A stretch of 64,000 bases of DNA from CAG-1782 sp964418255 (GTDB lineage: Bacteria; Bacillota; Clostridia; Christensenellales; DTU072), in the NCBI GenBank assembly GCA_964418255.1, contig CAYQKV010000004.1, forward strand, positions 62,001 to 126,000. Reading direction: 5' to 3'. Below are positions 1 to 5,699 of the stretch, piece by piece. A program made the position numbers and the translations under genes. Below the pieces are notes generated by a model. It made no database searches. It was not told the origin of the DNA and saw nothing but the letters and a program-made list of their open reading frames with translations. Position 1 is the first letter of the stretch. Each line of letters opens with the position of its first letter.

Positions 1-1210
1 CTTTAAGGACGAACTCGGGCGCGCCGAGCACGAGCGTTCTCTCCCCGTCGCACTCTATTCCGCTGAATTTGTATTTCGAGGAAAACGGAATTACCCTCGT
101 CACGTTGAATTCGCAAGCCTCCGCGTTTTCGCAATACTCTTTTATCGCGGCGGCGGTCACGTTGTTGTCCCCCGTCTTTTCCGCGATTAGTTTAAGTATG
201 CCTTTCACGTCGTCGCATTCGAACGGAATGACTTCTTCGACGACCATACTCCCTTCGGTGAGCGTTCCCGTCTTATCCAGGCACAGCACGTCCACCCTTG
301 CAAGGGTCTCCACGCAATACAAGTCCTGCGCGAGCGCCTTATGCCTTGCGAGCCTTATTACGCTTACGCAGAAAACCACGCTGGTGAGCATAACCAGTCC
401 GCTGGGTATCATTCCTATTATATTGCCCATTACCGACCGCACGGTCGGGATAAGCTCGTTGTTCTGAACAAGGTATTTTACGCAAAAAAGCGCGACGCCG
501 AGAGGAATAATCAGTATTCCCATAAATCTTATGAATTTAATGAGCGTACGCCGAATTTCCGACGGGCAATCTTTTATATATTTTGCTCCGCTGCTGATTT
601 TCGTCGCGTAATTATCCTTTCCAACGCGAATAACTTTGCTGTCCGCCGTTCCGCTTACTACGAAACTGCCGCTTAAAAGTTCGTCTCCCTCTTTTTTGGG
701 AATTGCGTCGGGTTCTCCCGTAATAAGCGACTCGTTTACTTCGATAAATCCGTTTACCACCACGCTGTCCGCGCAAATCTGTCTTCCGGCGGCAAGTTTG
801 ACTACGTCGTCGAGAACGATGTCTTTAAGCGCGATTTCCCGTTCTTTTCCCTCCCTTATTACCGTCACTTTCGGCGCGGAAAGAAGGGAAAGTTTATCTA
901 TCGTACGCTTTGCTTTAAGTTCCTGCACGATACCTACGGCGGTATTGAGCAACATAATAACCACGAACCCGAAATCGGCGAAATCTTCTATGGAATACTT
1001 TCCGTCCGCTCCTTTATCGGTAAAAACCAGTAAAATAACCGTAATTATGACGAAAATTAAGTTAAACAGCGTAAAAATATTGGTGAAAAGAATTTTCCCG
1101 ACGCTTTTCGTCTTTATATTCTGTTCCCCGTTTACTTTTCCCTGCGCTATCCGCTCTTTGACTTCGGCTTCGGTTAGTCCCGCCGAAAAAAACTCCTCTT
1201 TTTCGTCCAT
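1..1210 (-). CDS. cation-translocating P-type ATPase, CtpE-like (3' end outside window)
   Basis: The minus-strand frame is open from the ATG at 1208-1210 to the window edge, so about the first 400 residues are present. Visible motifs: transmembrane pair near residues 45-90, the actuator motif LTGEPDAIPKK, a second membrane pair containing MIPSGLVMLTS, and the phosphorylation motif DKTGTLTEG near residue 310. The context ETLARVDVLCLDKTGTLTEG is typical of CtpE-like ATPases, some of which move calcium; the ion here is not certain. The enzyme couples ATP hydrolysis to cation transport across the cytoplasmic membrane. A perfect-looking promoter lies so close (-10 box seven bases before the ATG) that the mRNA is probably leaderless; no ribosome site or alternative start was seen. 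The ICE is inserted just upstream of this promoter. Confidence 0.9.
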   Translation of the reverse strand, partial: MDEKEEFFSAGLTEAEVKERIAQGKVNGEQNIKTKSVGKILFTNIFTLFNLIFVIITVILLVFTDKGADGKYSIEDFADFGFVVIMLLNTAVGIVQELKAKRTIDKLSLLSAPKVTVIREGKEREIALKDIVLDDVVKLAAGRQICADSVVVNGFIEVNESLITGEPDAIPKKEGDELLSGSFVVSGTADSKVIRVGKDNYATKISSGAKYIKDCPSEIRRTLIKFIRFMGILIIPLGVALFCVKYLVQNNELIPTVRSVMGNIIGMIPSGLVMLTSVVFCVSVIRLARHKALAQDLYCVETLARVDVLCLDKTGTLTEGSMVVEEVIPFECDDVKGILKLIAEKTGDNNVTAAAIKEYCENAEACEFNVTRVIPFSSKYKFSGIECDGERTLVLGAPEFVLK

Positions 1211-1217
1211 AGGGTTA

Positions 1218-1246
1218 ATTATATAACTTTATTCCGCAAAGGTCAA
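1218..1246 (-). promoter_or_regulatory. sigma-A promoter of the P-type ATPase; target of the ICE
   Basis: On the minus strand TTGACC (1241-1246), 17-bp spacer, TATAAT (1218-1223). The start codon follows the -10 box after seven bases. Seven bases separate the -35 box from the target-site duplication at 1254-1262, so the element junction is 16 bp upstream of the -35 box. Confidence 0.8.
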
Positions 1247-1253
1247 TCATTAT

Positions 1254-1262
1254 TCTTTTCAG
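1254..1262. repeat. left copy of 9-bp target-site duplication
   Basis: TCTTTTCAG here is repeated exactly at 33939-33947, in direct orientation, immediately outside the two terminal inverted repeats. Nine bp is the duplication length reported for the ISLre2 family. Confidence 0.8.
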
Positions 1263-1277
1263 GATAGTGTCAAGTTT
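1263..1277 (+). repeat. left terminal inverted repeat of the ICE
   Basis: GATAGTGTCAAGTTT. On the minus strand this end reads outward with a TTGACA hexamer (1268-1273), a possible outward-facing -35 box. A similar core (ATAGTGT on the minus strand, 2721-2727) recurs just upstream of the transposase gene and may be a relic of an ancestral IS end. Confidence 0.75.
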
Positions 1278-1292
1278 TTTCCGCATATTTCT

Positions 1293-2612
1293 CTAAAAAT
1301 TTTTTATTAAATTTTTTATCGCACGCGCATACCCGGAATATACAGCCCTAAATTCGGCAATTCCGTAACTTTGTGGCTCATAACCTTTACCTTCCGACAA
1401 AGGAACGAAGTTTCTTCTTTCTTTCTCTTGTACCGTTTCTCCCTGCATTTCGATAAGCTGCCGAAAATCACCCTTGTTAAACATATAGGCGCGGAGTTTT
1501 CCGATTCGATCGGCGCCGGATTTACTCCACCCCATAGGACGTGAACTCATTCTTGCGGACAAAACATGAGAAACGTGACTTTCTGCGCAACAACGGCTTT
1601 TTCTGTTGATATAATCAAGATTATCGGCAAGATAAAGTATTCCTTGTTGTGCGTCCTTCGTCTTAATCCCATACTCATTCAAAAGACTGTAAAAAAGTTC
1701 TCTTTCGCCTTTATAGACGGCAACGGTCAATTCCCGCAATAACTTTTTATTGCCGCCACACATAGATGTAAGCGCACGTTGAACATGAAACTTATCAAGG
1801 TTATATTCTATGTCCGGATAAAGTTCAGCGCCTTGCCTAATCCACGCCGCACCGTCGCCGGACAAATATATTTTTGCTCGATATGGACGATAATATGTGT
1901 TCAAATAGTCTTCAACGTCTTCCCAAATTTCTTCGACGCCGTTCTTTGCCGAAACAAAGTAGCGTGGATTTATAAGCTCCGTTCTGCCGCCTTCTTCTAT
2001 TCTTCCCTCGTGAACATAAACAAGTTTTACTTCCGCAGGCTTCCCGGTATTTAGGTGAATATGGTCTTCATCGGCTTCGATGTAGAGTTGCGGCGCGTTG
2101 AAATTCGGTTTTATCACTGGTGCCGTTATTTTTTTCAGATTTTTCACAAGGTTATGTACCGTTTGCCTCGATACCGTATTATCGACAAGCATAGCCGCTT
2201 TGCCGTAGCTCGTTAGCGTTGCGTCGGATATTAGCTTAGCTTTCATTCCGCTCTCTATACGCGTGTTTTTCTCTATCCGCAACAACTCGTCCGCAGGGAA
2301 AAAATAACGCCCTACTTGTTTATTGCAGTAGAGCGTACGTTTGATTTCCACTTCGCCCATTTCGGTAAGAATCCGCCGTTTCTTATTCTTATTACGGACA
2401 ATGATTTCGTGCTTGTTTCTTGTCTTTTCGAAGCTATCTTCCACCTGATTCACAATAAGCGAAAGTATCTTAGTCCCCAAAATATTCATCTCTTTCTTTG
2501 TGTTTTCCGTTATATCGGAAAATGATATTTGTCCGATACCTTCGGCGGAAAATAACAAAACATTTTTTACGCTTTCCTTTACCATTTCTTCGAGTGTTTC
2601 TTGCAAATTCAT
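1293..2612 (-). CDS. ISLre2 family (UPF0236) DDE transposase
   Basis: A 439-residue protein that should excise and insert the whole element. The catalytic triad of Mutator-like prokaryotic transposases can be placed: D181 in the context IEADEDHIHL, D253 in SGDGAAW, and E344 in AESHVSHVLSARMSSRPMGW. A helical DNA-binding region (SYGKAAMLVDNTVSRQTVHNL, roughly 135-155) precedes the catalytic core. The ATG at 2612 has AAGGAG eight bases upstream. The gene lies at the left edge and is transcribed outward, towards the host ATPase promoter. No clear terminator lies between its stop and the element end. Upstream, octad repeats overlap its probable -35 box, suggesting repression by the element's partition protein. 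No flanking 9-bp repeat suits a stand-alone IS, so it belongs to the ICE. Confidence 0.93.
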   Translation of the reverse strand: MNLQETLEEMVKESVKNVLLFSAEGIGQISFSDITENTKKEMNILGTKILSLIVNQVEDSFEKTRNKHEIIVRNKNKKRRILTEMGEVEIKRTLYCNKQVGRYFFPADELLRIEKNTRIESGMKAKLISDATLTSYGKAAMLVDNTVSRQTVHNLVKNLKKITAPVIKPNFNAPQLYIEADEDHIHLNTGKPAEVKLVYVHEGRIEEGGRTELINPRYFVSAKNGVEEIWEDVEDYLNTYYRPYRAKIYLSGDGAAWIRQGAELYPDIEYNLDKFHVQRALTSMCGGNKKLLRELTVAVYKGERELFYSLLNEYGIKTKDAQQGILYLADNLDYINRKSRCCAESHVSHVLSARMSSRPMGWSKSGADRIGKLRAYMFNKGDFRQLIEMQGETVQEKERRNFVPLSEGKGYEPQSYGIAEFRAVYSGYARAIKNLIKNF

Positions 2613-2644
2613 ATAAAAATCTCCTTTTTTTGCAGTTTGAGATT

Positions 2645-2674
2645 ATTATATCGCAATGAAAAATTTAACTGTAA
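2645..2674 (-). promoter_or_regulatory. probable transposase promoter
   Basis: Minus strand: TTACAG (2669-2674), 18-bp spacer, TATAAT (2645-2650). The weak -35 box overlaps the first octad of the array at 2671-2694. Confidence 0.5.
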
Positions 2675-2694
2675 GTATGTAAGTACATAAGTAC
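2671..2694. repeat. octad array 1 (three direct units) at transposase promoter
   Basis: Three adjacent 8-bp units of type RTAAGTAY in direct orientation: GTAAGTAT, GTAAGTAC, ATAAGTAC. It overlaps the -35 region of the transposase promoter. Confidence 0.8.
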
Positions 2695-2773
2695 AAATAG
2701 GAGCGCAAATGCGCCTTAAAACACTATGCGAAAACAGATTTTTCTACTTGCCGAACTCACTCTTTAACAAAAA

Positions 2774-2803
2774 AACGCCCCCGAAAACACAAGAGGGAGC
2801 GTT
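2774..2803 (-). terminator. Rho-independent terminator after vapD-like gene
   Basis: Minus strand: AACGCTCCC / GGGGGCGTT stem (one mismatch) followed by a run of seven T. The loop holds the element's recurrent TTGTGTTTTC motif. Confidence 0.75.
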
Positions 2804-2806
2804 GGT

Positions 2807-2822
2807 GTAAGTATGTACTTAC
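2807..2822. repeat. octad array 2 (two inverted units)
   Basis: GTAAGTAT followed by GTACTTAC, between the stop of the VapD-like gene and its terminator. Confidence 0.75.
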
Positions 2823-2835
2823 GCTTTTTACGGTA

Positions 2836-3342
2836 TTAAAGGCTTATACCCTTGCCTTTTGTCTGCTTTTGCGCATTCTGCGCCGTTTGAGTAATCGGCG
2901 GGTTTTGCGCTTTATACTGCGTCGTAACGGTATGTTTTGGTGCGGGCTTGCCGCTGCCTTGCGAAATATCCGCGCGCATAGTTTCTTTCTTTTCTCTTTG
3001 CGCCTTCTTTTTTTGAGTGTTGGCTGCCTTTCTGACAAAATCTGATACGTCAAACATATTCCCTACTTCTGTTATGTCCATTCGGTTTATGCAAGTGGAT
3101 AGCCAAGGGTTTTGCTTTGCTATTTTTTTCAAAACGCCTGTAACTTGCACGTCCGATAGCGGTTTCCTCGAAACATAACCCGAACCTTGTCTATGAGAAA
3201 ATCCAATTTTCTTAAAGGATTTTTTGAGTAAAGAATACCCTTTTGTTTTGCTTCCCAATTCAATTTCCATTTGCTCTGTATCCAAATCGAAATTTATAGC
3301 CTTAAAGCAATGCCCGCCGTCCCTAAGCAAAGTTTTCGTCAT
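2836..3342 (-). CDS. VapD family (Cas2-like) protein, putative endoribonuclease toxin
   Basis: The first ~105 residues match the VapD pattern: KAINFDLDTEQM (catalytic Asp of the ferredoxin fold), GFSHRQGSGY near residue 50, and KIAKQNPWLSTCINRMDI near residue 75-92. VapD proteins are Cas2-related RNases, often toxins of two-gene modules. Residues ~108-168 are a basic, Gln/Lys-rich tail not usual for the family and probably disordered. The ATG at 3342 lies inside the end of the preceding gene (20-bp overlap), so translation is coupled. The upstream 110-residue protein is the natural antitoxin candidate. A terminator follows at 2774-2803. The role in stabilising the element is inferred from context next to the partition genes. 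Confidence 0.8.
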   Translation of the reverse strand: MTKTLLRDGGHCFKAINFDLDTEQMEIELGSKTKGYSLLKKSFKKIGFSHRQGSGYVSRKPLSDVQVTGVLKKIAKQNPWLSTCINRMDITEVGNMFDVSDFVRKAANTQKKKAQREKKETMRADISQGSGKPAPKHTVTTQYKAQNPPITQTAQNAQKQTKGKGISL

Positions 3343-3655
3343 TTTTTATCCCTTCCAACACATCTTCTTCGGCAAAAGAACCGTCGACTGTTCTCTCATT
3401 ATTGTACCATATCCATTTATCGCAGACTGCCATAAACTTTTCGTCATCGCTTAACGTGGATACGGCTATCGCAAAGTTACAAAAAAAGTTCGGATACTCC
3501 GAATTTCCCGTATACATAATCGAACCGTCTTCGAGTTTTTCCACGAAAAAGTGCCCTTCATCGAAAGCGTCGTGCAATGTAAGGTCTATATAATAATCGG
3601 ATATTCCGAGCTCTTTCATCTTGTCTTTGTTTACTTTTACAAGCATTTTTTGCAT
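3323..3655 (-). CDS. uncharacterised 110-residue protein, putative antitoxin of the VapD-like protein
   Basis: No family was recognised. The protein is acidic (DAFDEGHFFVEKLEDGS; C-terminal EEDVLEGIKNDE), has no membrane segment or obvious DNA-binding motif, and looks like a small soluble alpha/beta protein. It is the first gene of a two-gene operon: promoter TTGACA-17-TAACAT at 3685-3713, ribosome site AAGGGG before the ATG at 3655, and a 20-bp overlap with the VapD-like gene. Small acidic protein first, RNase-like protein second and overlapping, is the standard antitoxin-toxin layout, but the assignment rests on context alone. Confidence 0.7.
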   Translation of the reverse strand: MQKMLVKVNKDKMKELGISDYYIDLTLHDAFDEGHFFVEKLEDGSIMYTGNSEYPNFFCNFAIAVSTLSDDEKFMAVCDKWIWYNNERTVDGSFAEEDVLEGIKNDENFA

Positions 3656-3684
3656 AAAGCATTCACCCCTTAGGTTTTTGATAT

Positions 3685-3713
3685 ATGTTACCTTGTCTTA
3701 TCGCGTTTGTCAA
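3685..3713 (-). promoter_or_regulatory. promoter of the vapD-like operon
   Basis: Minus strand TTGACA (3708-3713), 17-bp spacer, TAACAT (3685-3690). Confidence 0.6.
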
Positions 3714-3721
3714 GACCGAAA

Positions 3722-3742
3722 ACGCTCGGGAAAACCGAGCGT
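3722..3742 (-). terminator. terminator of the parA operon
   Basis: Perfect 8-bp stem ACGCTCGG / CCGAGCGT with a five-base loop, nine bases after the stop of the ribbon-helix-helix gene, followed on the minus strand by TTTT. Confidence 0.65.
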
Positions 3743-3750
3743 CGATAGCT

Positions 3751-3975
3751 TTATTTTTTCAGCTTCTTCATTGCGGTGATTTTATCGCGGTTTTGTTCTA
3801 CGATTTCTTCTATATATGAAACCAAAACGTTCGTTTTATCTACCTCATTCAGCGAACAAAGTATCCCGAACTCTTCCCATAGTTTCCTATCGCAACGAAA
3901 CGAACACATCATCGTTTTGGATTTAGACGGTTTGCCGAGTATGTTCAATACCGTATTTTCTCTTTGTGTTTTCAT
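3751..3975 (-). CDS. ribbon-helix-helix partition protein (omega/ParG-like)
   Basis: A 74-residue basic protein. The pattern is that of an RHH dimer: flexible N-terminal arm (1-18), a beta strand KTMMCSFRCDR (about 19-30), helix KLWEEFGILCSLNEV, a turn, and helix KTNVLVSYIEEIVEQ. It directly follows parA (4 bases apart) with its own AAAGGAG site. Small RHH proteins behind a ParA ATPase act as centromere-binding proteins and repress the operon promoter. The octad arrays of this element, including one on the operon promoter, are the likely binding sites. Direct proof is lacking; the link is inferred from the omega-type partition systems, where short repeats in either orientation play this role. 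Confidence 0.75.
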   Translation of the reverse strand: MKTQRENTVLNILGKPSKSKTMMCSFRCDRKLWEEFGILCSLNEVDKTNVLVSYIEEIVEQNRDKITAMKKLKK

Positions 3976-3979
3976 CTCT

Positions 3980-4747
3980 TTATTCTCCTTTCAAAAATTC
4001 GTTTACAAACGCCGCGTAGTCGTCGCTTGCGGCTGTTCCCGGCGTAAAAATATCTTCTTTCGCTAATCTCGTTGCGGACGCGGTAGCACGAACCATACTT
4101 TCATACACTTTCGTCCCGTTTTCTTGGGCTACGTTCTCAATATAATCGACGCTATCCTTTAACGCCTGCTTACGACGTTTGTCCGCCATAACGACAAGAA
4201 ACCCGGCTATCTTAATTTCACGGTTTAATGCTCTCACGTCGACAATTGTATCCAATAGTAAACTTATACCCTTGACGGAACCTGCTTCCGGCTTGAACGG
4301 TACTATAATCTCATCGGCGGTGACAAGCGCGTTTATCGTCAAGATATTAAGGGACGGGCTTGTATCGATGATGACGTAATTGTATCGGCTCTTTATCTTC
4401 GATACGGCGTTTAATAAGTAACCGTGTCCGCCCGGCTTCGAATAGAGAAAGCCCGGCGCTTCTTCAAGCGATATATCCGACGGTATGACGTCAAGATTTT
4501 CTTTCGCACTCAATACAACGTTGTCGAAAGCTACGGCATGCTTCTTTTGAACGCCTAGCCATTCGAACGCCGTCGGTATCTCCGACGTATCGTATCCGAG
4601 GAACGTCGTTAAGCTCCCCTGCGGGTCAAAGTCTATCAAAAGAACTTTCTTTCCCCTTACGGCTAAACCGTGTCCGAGCGCAAGCGCGGTCGTTGTTTTT
4701 GCTACGCCGCCTTTTTGATTAACTATTGCTATTACTTTTGCTTTCAT
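3980..4747 (-). CDS. parA: ParA/Soj family partition ATPase
   Basis: 255 residues with the deviant Walker A box KGGVAKTTTA (residues ~11-20), the Walker A' region LLIDFDPQGSLTTFLG (~37-52) and Walker B VIIDTSPSLN (~125-135). It lacks an N-terminal helix-turn-helix, as in small type Ib partition ATPases that work with an RHH partner. It should bind DNA non-specifically in the ATP state and segregate the excised or replicating circular form of the element. The ATG at 4747 sits inside the preceding gene (29-bp overlap) behind AAAGGAG. The RHH gene follows. Confidence 0.93.
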   Translation of the reverse strand: MKAKVIAIVNQKGGVAKTTTALALGHGLAVRGKKVLLIDFDPQGSLTTFLGYDTSEIPTAFEWLGVQKKHAVAFDNVVLSAKENLDVIPSDISLEEAPGFLYSKPGGHGYLLNAVSKIKSRYNYVIIDTSPSLNILTINALVTADEIIVPFKPEAGSVKGISLLLDTIVDVRALNREIKIAGFLVVMADKRRKQALKDSVDYIENVAQENGTKVYESMVRATASATRLAKEDIFTPGTAASDDYAAFVNEFLKGE

Positions 4748-5264
4748 TCGTTTTCTCCTTTATAAATAATTTTTCCAACGCCGCTTCAAAATCATCGACG
4801 ATTTTCTGTTTTTTTTCTATTCTCTCTTCGTATTTGACTTTTAACAATTCTAACGCTTTCTCTGCATTGCTACGCACTTTCTTTATTTCATCGTTAAAAA
4901 CCTCATCGTCTGTTTTAAGTTCTGTTGCTGTTTTCAATATATATCTTTCAATTTGGTAGATATCGTGTCGAACGTCTTCATATTCAAACCATAGCAAATT
5001 TGTCTTTTCGTCTCTATCTTTAATTAACTGTCTAATCGTCTTCGTATCCTTGACTTTTATCTTGCCTAATATCTGAACGCCCTTCGTCCCTATTCGTCTT
5101 CTTGTATCGAGTTCGGAAGAATAGAGCCAGCACCCTTTAACTTTACCGACTACATATAATTCAGCAATAACCCGACTAAATCCCGTATCTTTGCCGGGGG
5201 CATAAATTAAGACTTTCGCAACTACCGTTTCCGAACCCGTTAAATCGTAATCGCTCATTTTCAT
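4719..5264 (-). CDS. uncharacterised 181-residue protein, first gene of the parA operon
   Basis: Not recognised. Residues 1-100 look globular and include the pattern RRRIGTKGVQILGKIKV; residues ~100-175 are a charged coiled coil (KKVRSNAEKALELLKVKYEERIEKKQK). No signal or membrane segment. The ATG at 5264 follows AAGGAG at twelve bases; an in-frame ATG two codons later is possible. It is transcribed from a consensus promoter covered by octads and overlaps parA, so a role in element maintenance or its control is likely but not shown. Confidence 0.75.
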   Translation of the reverse strand: MKMSDYDLTGSETVVAKVLIYAPGKDTGFSRVIAELYVVGKVKGCWLYSSELDTRRRIGTKGVQILGKIKVKDTKTIRQLIKDRDEKTNLLWFEYEDVRHDIYQIERYILKTATELKTDDEVFNDEIKKVRSNAEKALELLKVKYEERIEKKQKIVDDFEAALEKLFIKEKTNESKSNSNS

Positions 5265-5292
5265 CGTATCTATATTCTCCTTTTTGTGTTTT

Positions 5293-5316
5293 GTACTTAT
5301 GTAAGTACATACTTAC
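5293..5316. repeat. octad array 3 (alternating orientation) at parA-operon start site
   Basis: GTACTTAT, GTAAGTAC, ATACTTAC. It begins directly downstream of the -10 box of the parA-operon promoter, where a bound protein would block transcription. Confidence 0.85.
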
Positions 5317-5345
5317 AGTATAATCCATTTGGTTTATATTGTCAA
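5317..5345 (-). promoter_or_regulatory. parA-operon promoter
   Basis: Minus strand TTGACA (5340-5345), 17-bp spacer, TATACT (5317-5322). Octad array 3 abuts the -10 box. Confidence 0.85.
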
Positions 5346-5385
5346 CCGTTTATAATATATTTATTTTATCAATTATTCCATTCGG

Positions 5386-5414
5386 TTGACGAAATCGTGC
5401 ATAAGGTTTATAAT
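5386..5414 (+). promoter_or_regulatory. promoter of the XRE regulator
   Basis: TTGACG (5386-5391), 17-bp spacer, TATAAT (5409-5414), divergent from the parA-operon promoter. Confidence 0.85.
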
Positions 5415-5442
5415 CGATAATATTCTATATCGGAGTACGCAC

Positions 5443-5652
5443 ATGACTATATCGCAGAAAATTAGCATGGCTATGGCATACAAAGGTATGTCGCAAGCCG
5501 CTCTTGCCCGCGCTGTCAATACAACGCCGCAAAACTTCAATAAGAAAATGAAGCGCGAAACGTTTACGCAGGAAGAACTCGAACGCATAGCCGCCGCTTT
5601 GGGCGGAGAATATTTCTTCGGTTTCAAGTTTCCCGACGGAACGAACATCTGA
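5443..5652 (+). CDS. XRE family helix-turn-helix regulator
   Basis: A 69-residue protein; essentially one HTH domain: SQKISMAMAYKGMSQAALARA, then NTTPQNFNKKMKRETFTQEEL, followed by ERIAAALGGEYFFGFKFPDG. The start is the ATG at 5443 behind CGGAG at seven bases; a longer frame starting at TTG 5386 would begin inside the -35 box and is rejected. It is transcribed alone on the plus strand between the partition operon and the end of the T4SS operon, and convergent to the latter. It may control excision or conjugation genes; its targets cannot be read from the sequence. Confidence 0.85.
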   Translation: MTISQKISMAMAYKGMSQAALARAVNTTPQNFNKKMKRETFTQEELERIAAALGGEYFFGFKFPDGTNI

Positions 5653-5675
5653 CGTTACTCCTTTTGTGTTTTCCT

Positions 5676-5699
5676 GTACTTATATAAGTACATACTTAC
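5676..5699. repeat. octad array 4 between convergent genes
   Basis: GTACTTAT, ATAAGTAC, ATACTTAC, lying between the XRE gene and virB4 and overlapping the virB4 stop codon (5696-5698). Confidence 0.8.

Noticed and set aside
1260..2740. A stand-alone ISLre2 insertion sequence independent of the ICE
   Set aside because: The 9-bp repeat at the left edge is matched only at 33939-33947, not after the internal end-like motif at 2721-2728.
2844..3053. 69-codon Arg/Lys-rich frame on the minus strand
   Set aside because: It is an out-of-frame shadow of the VapD-like gene's tail.
5386..5442. Longer start (TTG 5386) of the XRE gene
   Set aside because: The TTG is the -35 box of its promoter; ATG 5443 has a ribosome site.
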